Shown piece after piece: positions 33,895 through 43,264 of a stretch of 64,000 bases of DNA. The translations under genes were made by a program, and so were the position numbers. The stretch is taken from positions 62,001 to 126,000 of the forward strand of contig NZ_CADFGE010000013.1 of the NCBI RefSeq assembly GCF_902833645.1, given 5' to 3'. Below the pieces are notes generated by a model, which saw only the letters and a list, made by a program, of their open reading frames with translations, did no database searches and was not told the origin of the DNA. The stretch comes from Paraburkholderia fungorum (GTDB lineage: Bacteria; Pseudomonadota; Gammaproteobacteria; Burkholderiales; Burkholderiaceae). Every line of letters starts with the position of its first letter. Within the stretch, counting starts at the first letter, position 1.

Positions 33895-36117
33895 ATGAGT
33901 GCGACTGTTTCAGCGCGTAAGGCAAAAGTCACCAGGCGGGCATGGCGCAATACGCTGGATTTGCTAGGTTCGATGCGATTTGCCATCAGTCTGCTGGTGA
34001 TTCTCTCCATCGCCAGCATCATCGGCACGGTGCTCACGCAGGACGATCCGTACAACAACTACGTCAATCAGTTCGGCCCATTCTGGGCGGATATCTTCCG
34101 TTCGCTCGGCCTGTACACCGTGTACAGCTCGTGGTGGTTCATGCTGATCCTCGGTTTTCTGATGGTGTCGGTGTCGCTGTGCGTGATCCGCAATGCGCCG
34201 AAGATGATCGCCGATGCGAAGAGCTGGAAAGACAGGGTTCGCGAAGGCAGTCTGCGCGCGTTCCATCACAAGGGCGAGTTCGCGGTGCACGGCACGCGCA
34301 CGCAGACCTCGTTGGTCCTCGCGACACTCTCGGCCAAGCTCGGCTACAGGTTTGTCACACGTGAATCGGACGGCGCGACGCTGATTGCCGCGAAGCGCGG
34401 CGCGCTGACGAAGTTCGGCTACATCTCCGCGCACATTGCAATCGTCGTGATCTGTCTGGGTGGCCTGCTCGACAGCAACCTGCCGATCAGGCTGCAGATG
34501 TGGCTGTTCGACAAGTCGCCGATCCGCAGCAACACGGTGATCAACGACATTGCGCCAGAACACCGCCTGTCGCAATCGAATCCGAGTTTTCGTGGCTATG
34601 CGTGGGTGCCGGAAGGGCAGCATGTATCGACAGCGATCCTGAACCAGCCCGACGGTTCGCTGATCCAGGACCTGCCATTCTCTATCCAGTTGAACAAGTT
34701 CATCGTCGACTACTACTCGACGGGCATGCCGAAGCTGTTCGCGAGTGACATTGTCGTCATCGACCACAAGACTGGCGCGCGAATCCTGGCGCGCATCGAG
34801 GTGAACAAGCCATTCGAATATGACGGCGTGTCGATCTACCAGTCGAGCTTCCAGGACGGTGGCTCGCAGATGAAGATGACCGCGTGGCCGATGACGGGCG
34901 CAAGCGGGAAGACCACACCGTTCGGCGGTGTGATCGGCAACTCCGCGCCACTTAACGCGCCGATCGCCGGCGCCGATGGCCAGACGATTGAATTCGCCGA
35001 CTTCCGCGCAATCAATGTCGAGAACGTGTCGAACGGCAGCGGCGCCAACGACGCACGCGGCGTGGCCGCGCATCGCTCGCTGGAAGAAGCGTTCGACGAG
35101 CGCCTCGGTTCCGGTGCGAAGACCTCGCAGCCGATGAACATGCATAACGTCGGCCCCTCGGTGCAATACAAGGTACGCGACAAGGAAGGTCAGGCGCGTG
35201 AGTACAACAACTACATGCTGCCGGTCGACGTGGGCGGCGACCGGATGTTCCTCGCGGGCATGCGCACCAGTCCGAATGATCCGTTCCGCTATCTGCGCAT
35301 TCCGGCCGACGCTGGCGGCACCGTCAAGGAATGGATGAACCTGCGCGCCACGCTGGAAAGTCCGGCCATGCGCGCCGCGGCCGCTCACCGGTTCGCGCTG
35401 CGCTCGGTGCCGGGTTCGAATGTCGCACTGCAGCAGCATCTGGAAGAAAGCGCGCTACGTGTCCTGAACCTGTTTGCCGGCGCGGACAACAGCATCAGGA
35501 TGCCGAACGGCCAGACCGTCGGCGGCTTCCAGGCGGTTGCCGCGTTCATCGACCATTCGGTGCCCAAGGGCGAGCAGGAAAAGGCCGCGGGCCTGCTGCT
35601 GCGCATGCTGGAAGGCTCGACGTGGGACCTGTGGCAGCTGTCGCGCGAGCAGCTTGGCGAGCCCGATGCGCAGGCCAACGCGGACGCGAGCCGCTTCATC
35701 CAGAGCTCAATCAATGCGATATCCGACAGCTTTCTGTACGGATCGCCGGTCTATCTGCAGCTCGACTCGTTCAACGAAGTGCAGGCTTCGGTATTCCAGC
35801 TGGCGCGTGCCCCGGGCAAAAAAATTGTGTATCTTGGCAGCCTGCTCCTCGTGTTAGGTATCTTCTCGATGTTCTACGTCCGCGAACGACGCCTCTGGTT
35901 CTGGCTCAAGGACACCGATCACGGCACGAATGTCGTGATGGCGATGTCGAGCGCACGCAAAACGCTCGACTTTGAAAAAGAGTTCACGCAAACGCGCGAC
36001 GCCGTCGGCGCCGCGCTGGGCGCCAAACTCACTGAAGCATCCGACGCCGCCGGCGCCTCCGACAAACCCGGCCATGCCGGCGCGCCGTCCGCACGCTCAC
36101 AAGATTCGACCCGGTAA
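33895..36117 (+). CDS. resB: System II cytochrome c biogenesis protein ResB/Ccs1
   Basis: A 740-residue membrane protein that with CcsA forms the haem exporter and cytochrome c synthase of system II. It shows the usual layout: three early spans (DLLGSMRFAISLLVILSIASIIG, WWFMLILGFLMVSVSLCVI, FGYISAHIAIVVICLGGL), a long periplasmic domain (about 215-630), and a last span (IVYLGSLLLVLGIFSMFYVRERRLW). The gene ends 4 bases before ccsA. It would serve the c-type cytochromes encoded in this window as well as those elsewhere. Confidence 0.93.
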   Translation: MSATVSARKAKVTRRAWRNTLDLLGSMRFAISLLVILSIASIIGTVLTQDDPYNNYVNQFGPFWADIFRSLGLYTVYSSWWFMLILGFLMVSVSLCVIRNAPKMIADAKSWKDRVREGSLRAFHHKGEFAVHGTRTQTSLVLATLSAKLGYRFVTRESDGATLIAAKRGALTKFGYISAHIAIVVICLGGLLDSNLPIRLQMWLFDKSPIRSNTVINDIAPEHRLSQSNPSFRGYAWVPEGQHVSTAILNQPDGSLIQDLPFSIQLNKFIVDYYSTGMPKLFASDIVVIDHKTGARILARIEVNKPFEYDGVSIYQSSFQDGGSQMKMTAWPMTGASGKTTPFGGVIGNSAPLNAPIAGADGQTIEFADFRAINVENVSNGSGANDARGVAAHRSLEEAFDERLGSGAKTSQPMNMHNVGPSVQYKVRDKEGQAREYNNYMLPVDVGGDRMFLAGMRTSPNDPFRYLRIPADAGGTVKEWMNLRATLESPAMRAAAAHRFALRSVPGSNVALQQHLEESALRVLNLFAGADNSIRMPNGQTVGGFQAVAAFIDHSVPKGEQEKAAGLLLRMLEGSTWDLWQLSREQLGEPDAQANADASRFIQSSINAISDSFLYGSPVYLQLDSFNEVQASVFQLARAPGKKIVYLGSLLLVLGIFSMFYVRERRLWFWLKDTDHGTNVVMAMSSARKTLDFEKEFTQTRDAVGAALGAKLTEASDAAGASDKPGHAGAPSARSQDSTR

Positions 36118-36121
36118 GATC

Positions 36122-37333
36122 ATGGACTTGACTCAGGTTTCTTCATCCTCCTCTTCACCCTCGCGGCCGCAGAAGTCGTTCGCGAACGAGGCACTCAACG
36201 TTGCTGAGTATGACGAGCGGCCGTTCCTGAAGCGCCTCGGCATCACTGACTGGCTGTTTGCAGTAGCGATGGTCGCGGGGGCCGGGTTCGCGCTGTCGCG
36301 CTATCACCCGTTCATGAATTACTACGACAAACTGGTGCTGTGCTGCGCAGTGCCGGTGTTCGTCGTGCTGGGCTGGCGCTGGAAGCCGGTGCGCCCGCTG
36401 ATGGTGGGCATCGCCGCGCTGTCGCTGCTTGCGATCCAGATCTATCACGGCGATCTGACGCGCGCGGATAACGCGTTCTTCCTCAAATATTTCCTGTCGA
36501 GCCAGTCCGCAATTCTGTGGATGAGCGCGCTCTTCGTGTTCGCCACCGTCTTCTACTGGATCGGCCTGCTGTCGCGTTCACCGACCGGCGCCGCGATCGG
36601 TTCAAAAATGACGTGGGCTGCGGTGGTGATGGGCTTCGTCGGTCTGATGGTGCGCTGGTACGAGTCGTACCTGATCGGCGCGGACGTCGGCCATATTCCA
36701 ATCTCGAACCTGTACGAAGTGTTCGTGCTGTTCAGCCTGATCACGGCGCTGTTCTATCTGTACTACGAGCAGCACTACAACACGCGTGCGCTCGGCGCAT
36801 TCGTGCTGCTGGTGATCAGCGCGGCGGTCGGCTTCCTGATGTGGTACTCGGTCGCGCGCGACGCCCAGCAGATCCAGCCGCTCGTGCCGGCGCTGCAGAG
36901 CTGGTGGATGAAGATCCACGTGCCGGCCAACTTCATCGGCTATGGCAGCTTCGCGCTGTCGGCAATGGTCGGCGTCGCGTATCTGGCGAAAGAGCGCGGC
37001 GTGCTGGCAGACCGTCTGCCGCCGCTCGATGTGCTCGACGACCTGATGTACAAGTCGATCGCCGTCGGCTTCGCGTTCTTCACGATCGCGACGATTCTCG
37101 GCGCGCTGTGGGCTGCGGAAGCATGGGGCGGTTACTGGAGCTGGGATCCGAAGGAAACGTGGGCGCTGATTGTGTGGCTGAACTACGCGGCCTGGCTGCA
37201 TATGCGCCTGATGAAGGGCCAGCGCGGCGCGGTCGCCGCCTGGTGGGCGCTGACTGGCCTGCTGGTGACGACGTTCGCGTTTCTTGGCGTCAACATGTTC
37301 TTGTCTGGATTGCATAGTTACGGAAAGCTTTGA
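36122..37333 (+). CDS. ccsA: System II cytochrome c biogenesis protein CcsA/ResC
   Basis: A 403-residue haem-handling protein with eight or so spans. The tryptophan-rich WWD-type haem site is visible as WGGYWSWDPKETWALIVWLNYAAWLHMRL near residues 338-366, and conserved histidines lie in the flanking spans (PISNLYEVFVLF, KIHVPANFIGYGSF). The N-terminal 30 residues are polar and Ser-rich. The start at 36122 follows the resB stop by 4 bases. Confidence 0.93.
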   Translation: MDLTQVSSSSSSPSRPQKSFANEALNVAEYDERPFLKRLGITDWLFAVAMVAGAGFALSRYHPFMNYYDKLVLCCAVPVFVVLGWRWKPVRPLMVGIAALSLLAIQIYHGDLTRADNAFFLKYFLSSQSAILWMSALFVFATVFYWIGLLSRSPTGAAIGSKMTWAAVVMGFVGLMVRWYESYLIGADVGHIPISNLYEVFVLFSLITALFYLYYEQHYNTRALGAFVLLVISAAVGFLMWYSVARDAQQIQPLVPALQSWWMKIHVPANFIGYGSFALSAMVGVAYLAKERGVLADRLPPLDVLDDLMYKSIAVGFAFFTIATILGALWAAEAWGGYWSWDPKETWALIVWLNYAAWLHMRLMKGQRGAVAAWWALTGLLVTTFAFLGVNMFLSGLHSYGKL

Positions 37334-37639
37334 GTGAAATTGTGGCGACTGGACGCTTGACCAAGGTCTCGAATATCAGACGCAGCGAAGCACGGCTCAA
37401 TGCTATGAATGGGATGGTCCGGGCACAACAGGAGAAGAAGATGGGCGGTGCCCCACTCTCCTTCAGCTCCGAAGCAGACATCCGGCACTGTGTCATCGCT
37501 TTTCGCCAGGTAAGCGGGACAGGCGCAGTTGCTACGCAATCGAAAAGGATTCCGGGCTCGCAACCATGTTGGCGAGGACGGATACGCAGCGATTTGCAGG
37601 AAACGACATTATCTGGCGACCAGATAGGGAGAACGAAAC
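37334..37639. other. Intergenic region after ccsA
   Basis: These 306 bases hold no supported gene and no clear terminator hairpin. Frames crossing it are antisense or shifted readings without domains. Confidence 0.4.
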
Positions 37640-38494
37640 TTGAACGTAAAATCGGGAATAACACTGGCACTCGCGATGTTGATCGCATCGGCGCCTATGG
37701 CGATCGCCGTCGCCGAAACACCCAAAGGCGTCGATCAGGCATTGAAGGCAGCAATCGACAGTTCACAGCGAACGCCTGCTTTCAGGCAGCGGGACAAATA
37801 TCGACATCCGATCGAAACACTCGAATTTTTTGGCATCCAGCCCGCGATGACGGTGATCGAGGTCCTGCCGGGCAGAGGATGGTACACAGAGATTCTCGCC
37901 CCCTTTCTGAAACAACGCGGACAGCTGATTGAGGCGACCCCGCCCGCAACAAGCGTCAATCCATTTTTCCGCAAAATGGCGGGCATGTACGGCGAAAAAC
38001 TTTCGGGCAATCCGGCTATTTATGGGAAGGTTGCGACGACGGCCTTCGAGCCTCCGGAATACATGCCGCTCGGCGGCCCGGAATCTGCCGACATGGTGGT
38101 GACGTTCCTCAATCTCCATGACTTCGTCTACTCAAACGCGCATAACGAGACAACCGACGCGATCGTCCAACGCTTCTTCCTGTCTGCGTATCAGGTACTG
38201 AAGCCGGGCGGAGTGCTCGGCATCGTCGAGCATCGGGCCAGGGCAGGCGAAACCGTCTCCGATGCGATCGCAAAGGGACGCGTTCCGCAAGACTATGCGA
38301 TCCGCGAGGCGCGGCAGGCAGGCTTCGAGCTAGCCGGCACGTCCGAAGCCAATGCCAACCCGAAAGACGACGGGAGCTATCCTGTCTGGTATTTGCCGCC
38401 AACGCTGAAGCTGGCCGACAAGGACCGGGCAAAGTATCTCGCAATCGGTGAGAGTGACGACATGACCCTGCGTTTCATAAAGCCGGGAAATTGA
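37640..38494 (+). CDS. Predicted periplasmic class I methyltransferase
   Basis: A 284-residue protein with a signal peptide (ITLALAMLIASAPMAIAVAET) followed by a Rossmann-like SAM-binding domain: TVIEVLPGRGWYTEILAPFL is motif I, ADMVVTFLNLHDFVY the central strand, and LKPGGVLGIVEHRAR the post-motif loop. Exported proteins of this group are widespread in proteobacteria, though SAM is not expected in the periplasm, so the function is unclear. The start is TTG at 37640 with AGGGAG about 10 bases upstream. Confidence 0.8.
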   Translation: MNVKSGITLALAMLIASAPMAIAVAETPKGVDQALKAAIDSSQRTPAFRQRDKYRHPIETLEFFGIQPAMTVIEVLPGRGWYTEILAPFLKQRGQLIEATPPATSVNPFFRKMAGMYGEKLSGNPAIYGKVATTAFEPPEYMPLGGPESADMVVTFLNLHDFVYSNAHNETTDAIVQRFFLSAYQVLKPGGVLGIVEHRARAGETVSDAIAKGRVPQDYAIREARQAGFELAGTSEANANPKDDGSYPVWYLPPTLKLADKDRAKYLAIGESDDMTLRFIKPGN

Positions 38495-39116
38495 TGTCGT
38501 TACGGACGATGGCGACATCCGAGTTGGCCGATGCAAACGTGCTTGCGTGTACGCTGTCATGTGTCGGGGACAATGACTCGCCCCCGGACATGCAGGTTTT
38601 AGCGCGATATCGTCCAGTCTATCGCGGCTGTTTTTGCCACCCGGGGTTGGTGCCGTTGAAACGCGGCCGGTTGCTCCCGATCGTCGCCTGGCGCGGCGGG
38701 TAGTCGCCATTTACCGACGGCACAATGTCGTCACATTGAACCGGGACCCACTTCTGGGGAGCCTGCTCCGGCGTCGTCATCGCCGGTCAGGCCTGACTGC
38801 CGGCCGCTCGCAATCGCGCAATCAGGCATCGGGTATTGAGCGTCGCTCACGTTGACCGGGTGAGCCAGGCCGCAGTGACGACGGCAAAGAATTCTGACTT
38901 TCATCTGTTCTAGATGCTTTCGCTGGAATCAATGGGGGTGAATTCCGACCGGCTCTCATTCTGGATCACCGCATCCGAATGCAGCGTGGCGAGGACCTGA
39001 CCTTTTCGCCATCTCGGACCACCCTCCTCGGCTCGACCCTGATCAGCTTGCGCCGTATGTGAACAGGCGGGCGTGACCTGAATGCGTTCAGGCAACGCCC
39101 GATTAGCAAACGCACA
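38495..39116. other. Non-coding stretch with an insertion-sequence-like scar
   Basis: No gene is supported. At about 38943-38966 lies ATTCCGACCGGCTCTCATTC, nearly repeated at 51370-51389 (ATTCCGACTGGCTTTCATTC). Both copies are followed within about 100 bases by TGACCTTTT and CATCTCGGAC, so they look like related mobile-element ends. Confidence 0.4.
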
Positions 39117-40376
39117 TCAAAGCATCCGCGCAATGGCCTCAATCGGTTTCATACCCGCGCCGAAGCGGGCGATGTTTTCGCGGTGCTCCCTGAGTGCACC
39201 GTACGGCAGATATTTGATGCCCAGTTCCGTAACGCGTGAAAACGCTGGTCGCGCAAGCTGACTTCGCACATCTGCTTCTCGCGCGTCGGGCGCTACCAGA
39301 TACAGGTGACGCTGCGCCGCCGTGACCGAGCCGAGCGCGAGGTCGAGCAGACGCACGATGCCCGAGTAGATGGATGTCGTGTGCTCGACCTCGAATGCGG
39401 CGACAACCGTCTGATCGGGGTGCAGCCAGATAACGTCGATGAGCGGTACGGTGTCCGCCCCGTTGATGCAAAGTGATGCGGGCAGTTCCGATATGCAGCC
39501 GTCAACAAGCTTTCCGCCTGCGTAGGGACGCGAGCGGTCATTGGTGGCAATCCAGACCATGTACCCGAGCGAGTGACCCAGGTCACGTAACCAGCCCTGA
39601 ACCTCGGTATGGGTCGCATCCTGTTGCTGATTCGCTTCGAGTTGCCTGGCAAGCGTGGCTGATTGCGCGCGGACAGCCTCCAGATCCTTCAGCCACGCGT
39701 GGCCCGACGCAGTATCGTCGATGGATGGAGGCAGCGGATACCGATCCATGCCGACATCGAACAGGAAGCCTGCAATGGCACCGAGATCGTTGGACAGAAG
39801 TGACCGGTGCTCGTGGTTCAGCTCCAGGATGCCTTGTCGCATCGACAGATAGTGGTCCCAGCGCCCCAGTTTCACGTTCGCTCGCGTCACCGCGTTGAAG
39901 CCTCGCACAATCGCGGTGTTGAAAGGACTGACATGTGTGGGATGAATGAAATACAGCAGATTGGCAACTGCCGGTCCCAGACCCTTGATCGCATGCGAAT
40001 CCAGTATCCGGATTGCATCGAGGACTTCATCTGCCTCGTTACAGCAATCGCACGCGTCCAGCGCTTTCCCGAACGCACGCTGGTTCACGGGATTCTCGTA
40101 AATGTCGGGAATACGCAGCTTGGGTTTCCAAAGGAACGCGTGATCCGCGCCCCTGAAGATCTGGCGCTGTTCCGCGACGGACGCGACGACAGTTTCGAGC
40201 GAGGAGCCGCGGTACGCATTGCCGAAGGCGCCAGAATTGATTTCCTTGACTACCTGCCGTATCCCCTGGCGGATGGAACGGAAATTCTTGAGCCGTTCGG
40301 GCCAGAGAAACCATGTCTGGAACGTCCCCGCGGGGTCGGACTTCCAGTGCTCAATCAGCGTGTGGAGACTGTTCAT
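39117..40376 (-). CDS. Putative restriction-endonuclease-like protein, no partner methylase
   Basis: A 419-residue soluble protein. The N-terminal half is helical and contains AIKGLGPAVANLLYFIHPTHVSPFNTAIVRGFN, a helix-hairpin-helix-like glycosylase pattern. The C-terminal half has HTEVQGWLRDLGHSLGYMVWIA and LIDVIWLHPDQTVVAAFEVEHTTSIYSGIVRLLDL, which fits a D...ExE-type PD-(D/E)XK nuclease core. I cannot name a characterised family. It stands alone between non-coding stretches, with no DNA methyltransferase nearby. Confidence 0.6.
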   Translation of the reverse strand: MNSLHTLIEHWKSDPAGTFQTWFLWPERLKNFRSIRQGIRQVVKEINSGAFGNAYRGSSLETVVASVAEQRQIFRGADHAFLWKPKLRIPDIYENPVNQRAFGKALDACDCCNEADEVLDAIRILDSHAIKGLGPAVANLLYFIHPTHVSPFNTAIVRGFNAVTRANVKLGRWDHYLSMRQGILELNHEHRSLLSNDLGAIAGFLFDVGMDRYPLPPSIDDTASGHAWLKDLEAVRAQSATLARQLEANQQQDATHTEVQGWLRDLGHSLGYMVWIATNDRSRPYAGGKLVDGCISELPASLCINGADTVPLIDVIWLHPDQTVVAAFEVEHTTSIYSGIVRLLDLALGSVTAAQRHLYLVAPDAREADVRSQLARPAFSRVTELGIKYLPYGALREHRENIARFGAGMKPIEAIARML

Positions 40377-40844
40377 AGGGTAACGATTTGTAGTTTGGCG
40401 ACGAGTCTATCACTGTACAAACGCTGTCCACGCGTAGGCGCCTTTACCAATGCGCGAGGTCGAGGGTGGCGGGCATGCCAGTCCGACGCGGCTGCGGGAA
40501 TTCAGGACGAACATTCGAGGATCTGGCGAAGGCGTTCAGCGTGGCGGCCAACGTTGATCCGATGCGACGAAGAAGCTTCAGTCCATCCAGCTTCTTCCGG
40601 GAGTATTCGCAATTTTGGCGGGGGCGGTGTCGGCCAATCCCAGTGCAGGATTGGGGAGCCTACGGATTCCCGATGGCGCCCGTCCTGATTCGAATGACCG
40701 AAGTATCCGTCGTCACGCCTGGCAAAAGTGACGTCGACACGGCTTCGCAGGGAACGCAGGTCCGGGTCTTGCTACCATACGATTCATCTGAACGTGCACC
40801 GACCAAGGCAAATGGCGCAGGCTGTAGCGAAAATGGCGCTCGTC
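40377..40844. other. Region upstream of the decayed copZ
   Basis: About 470 bases with frames but no recognisable domain or ribosome site. It probably contains decayed sequence, as does the copZ remnant next to it. Confidence 0.35.
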
Positions 40845-40875
40845 TTGACCTTCCCGCCGTGGGAAGGCCCATGCT
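40845..40875 (+). promoter_or_regulatory. CueR-type promoter upstream of a decayed copZ
   Basis: TTGACC (40845-40850), 19 bases, then CATGCT (40870-40875), with the dyad CCTTCCC-N5-GGGAAGG at 40849-40867. It has the same architecture as the two CueR promoters at 24565 and 25058, so copper-induced transcription from here is expected although the gene behind it is broken. Confidence 0.78.
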
Positions 40876-40905
40876 GGTGGTTCTGACTTGCGACTGGAGG
40901 CAAAC

Positions 40906-41167
40906 ATGGAATTCGAAATTAAACACATGTCCTGCAACGGTGTGCGTCAATTCGACTACGAATGCGCTCACGCATCTCGACCCGGCAGCGACGCTGGAAT
41001 CAGACATCACCACCAGAATCGTGAGAGTCGATTCCGCCTTGCCTGAGCAAAGCCCGGTTGCTCCGATTCAAGCGGCGGGATTTCACCTGACGGTCCGTAC
41101 TCGCATTCTCCAAGGGGAAGCCGGAAGGCCGCTCTCATTTCGCACGCTGTTGCTCGCCTGCGATTAA
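40906..41167 (+). pseudogene. copZ: Frameshifted copper chaperone gene
   Basis: The start MEFEIKHMSCNG at 40906, with GGAGG 5 bases upstream, matches the CopZ encoded at 25123 (MEFQVNDMSCGG). Just after this point the frame breaks, and the rest of the domain continues in another frame as NALTHLDPAATLESDITTRIVRVDSALPEQSPVAPIQAAGFH. The second metal cysteine is lost at the shift. A second slip at the C-terminus extends the reading to 41167. It is a decayed duplicate of copZ without its own copA. Confidence 0.75.
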
Positions 41168-41349
41168 GCGTTTTGCTCATGTCGAAAACATCCACGCTCC
41201 TGGTTCGCCCAACGCGTGTGTGAACGGATTGACGAAGTCAGCCTGAAGCTGGTCAACACCATGAAGGCATGAAAATTCTCACGATGTCTCATGATGTACT
41301 TCGATAGCCCGAGGCCGCTCGTAAAGAACCTCTCGTGCAGGAGTTTGCG

Positions 41350-42558
41350 ATGCAGATTGTTACTGCCTTAGGTCATGCCCTCTGGATGGCATTCACCATG
41401 TTGTGGCAGATTTTCTGGGGATTGAGTCTGGGCTTCCTGGTCTCGGCCGTCATCGAGGTCGTGGTCTCGAAGTCCGAGATGTCGAAGCTTCTGCCTGACG
41501 CGTCACCGCGGTCGCTGACTTTCGCGAGTCTGCTCGGCGCCGCGTCTTCCTCCTGTTCGTATGCAGCGGTCGCAATGGCGCGGTCGATCGTGCGAAAAGG
41601 TGGCGACTTCACTTCTGCAATGGCGTTCCAGTTCGCCGCTACGAATCTCGTACTTGAGCTCGGCGTATTGATGTGGGTTCTGATTTCCTGGCAATTCGCT
41701 GCCGCAGAGTTCATCGGTGGTCCGATCATGATTGTCGTGCTGGTAATTCTCTTCCGTTTCATTCTTCGCGACTCGTTGAAGAAAGAAGCCATCGACCAGG
41801 CCGACAAGGGTATCGCCGGCAGCATGGAAGGGCATGCAGCCATGTCAATGGGCGAGCAGCATGGGACGTGGAAGCAACGCCTCTCCTCCAAACACGGGTG
41901 GATAGCGATCAGCCACAGCTACGTGATGAACTGGTCGATGCTGTGGCGCGACATCGGTATTGGGTTGCTCATCGCAGGCGCGCTCGGCGCGTGGGTGCCG
42001 GACAGTTTCTGGCAGAAATTCTTCCTCGTCAGTCATCCCACAGCCGCAATGATTTGGGGTGCATTTGTCGGCCCCCTGATTGCCGTTGCGTCGTTCACCT
42101 GTTCCGTCGGAAACGTGCCGCTCGCTGCGGTGCTGTGGAACGGCGGCATAAGTTTCGGCGGTGTCGCCTCTTTCATCTTTGGCGACCTCATCATTCTTCC
42201 CATCCTCAACATCTACAGGAAATACTACGGTGGCAGGATGACGGTGTTCCTCGCTGTGACCTTCTATCTTGCGATGGTCTCGGCTGCACTCGTGGTCGAG
42301 GCGCTCTTCCAGTCGCTCGGATGGGTCCCGACAGAGCGGCATACTGCAGTCGTCGACGCGGCGATTACCTTCAACTACACCGCCATGCTCGACATCGTCT
42401 TTGGTGCCATCTTCATCATCCTGACGGCCGTATTTTTCAGAACCGGTGGCCCCGAGATGATGCGAATGATGGACGGCGGTGAGCACGACCATGCTACGCA
42501 CGAACACCGCGGCTCGCGTGACCATGCACACCACCAACATCCCGGTCACTCAGAATGA
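41350..42558 (+). CDS. DUF318-type permease
   Basis: A 402-residue inner-membrane protein with about eight spans in two similar halves, each with a Cys-containing motif: LLGAASSSCSYAAVAMARSI and ASFTCSVGNVPLAAVLWNGGISFGG. This is the predicted-permease family (DUF318/YraQ-like), whose substrate is unsettled; metal or metalloid export has been suggested. The His-rich tail (EHDHATHEHRGSRDHAHHQHPGH) points to metal binding. ATG 41350 follows AGGAG by 6 bases. It lies 23 bases before a DUF305 gene in a copper context. Confidence 0.82.
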   Translation: MQIVTALGHALWMAFTMLWQIFWGLSLGFLVSAVIEVVVSKSEMSKLLPDASPRSLTFASLLGAASSSCSYAAVAMARSIVRKGGDFTSAMAFQFAATNLVLELGVLMWVLISWQFAAAEFIGGPIMIVVLVILFRFILRDSLKKEAIDQADKGIAGSMEGHAAMSMGEQHGTWKQRLSSKHGWIAISHSYVMNWSMLWRDIGIGLLIAGALGAWVPDSFWQKFFLVSHPTAAMIWGAFVGPLIAVASFTCSVGNVPLAAVLWNGGISFGGVASFIFGDLIILPILNIYRKYYGGRMTVFLAVTFYLAMVSAALVVEALFQSLGWVPTERHTAVVDAAITFNYTAMLDIVFGAIFIILTAVFFRTGGPEMMRMMDGGEHDHATHEHRGSRDHAHHQHPGHSE

Positions 42559-42581
42559 TCTTTTACACAAGGAGATTCAAA

Positions 42582-42980
42582 ATGAAAAACCTTCACGCGC
42601 TTCGTACCCTTTGCCTTTGTTCTGGCGCCGCACTTGCCGTCGCCGCCGCCCCCGTCAGTGCCCAGCAGGCCGCGTCTATGCCGGGAATGAATATGTCCAG
42701 TTCCACAGATGCCGGGTCGGGTCCGTCAACGCAGGCTTTCAAGGACGCGGACCAGAAAATGATGAAGGATATGAGCGCGCCTTCGTACACGGGCGATGCC
42801 GACAAGGACTTCGTGGCCCACATGATTCCCCATCACAAGGGCGCGGTCAGCATGGCGAAGGTCGAATTAAAGTATGGCAAAGACCCGGACATGAAGCGGC
42901 TGGCCAAAAACATCATCAAGGCACAGAATGAGGAAATTGCGTACATGACGAAGTGGCAGGCAAAGCACGGCGTCAAGTAA
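42582..42980 (+). CDS. DUF305 exported protein
   Basis: A 132-residue secreted protein: the signal ends near APVSAQQ, then comes a Met-rich patch SMPGMNMSSS and the DUF305 helical domain with DKDFVAHMIPHHKGAVSMAKVELKYGKDPDMKRLAKNIIKAQNEEI. HMIPHH and the spaced Met/His residues are candidate copper ligands; the family is common in copper islands but its role is not settled. AAGGAG lies upstream of the start, and it is co-directional with the permease. Confidence 0.85.
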   Translation: MKNLHALRTLCLCSGAALAVAAAPVSAQQAASMPGMNMSSSTDAGSGPSTQAFKDADQKMMKDMSAPSYTGDADKDFVAHMIPHHKGAVSMAKVELKYGKDPDMKRLAKNIIKAQNEEIAYMTKWQAKHGVK

Positions 42981-43264
42981 TGGAGTACGCGGGCTTCGGC
43001 GCGGTACGATTCGGCGTAGCCCAGTCCTTCGGTGGAGGATGGCTACGATGGCTACCTGGTTGCACCGCGCCCTCTGCAACTCGTAGCCCGGCTGCTGCGC
43101 GCATCGCTCCACACAGGTGTTTGGGGAGGCGCTCATCGTCGTCCGAACCAAGCGCATTGCAAGTCTGGCGATGCTCCGGCTGCGGCATGCTCTTTTGCTG
43201 AAAGTGATGCTGCGGCCGAAGTGACGGGGCGGATTTGCGTTGGACATGGCTGGAGTCGCAATGA

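Noticed and set aside
33964..35439. Long leftward reading frame of 491 codons
   Set aside because: It is antisense to resB, which has full family features. High GC keeps antisense frames open; this one is Arg/His-rich with no domain or signal.
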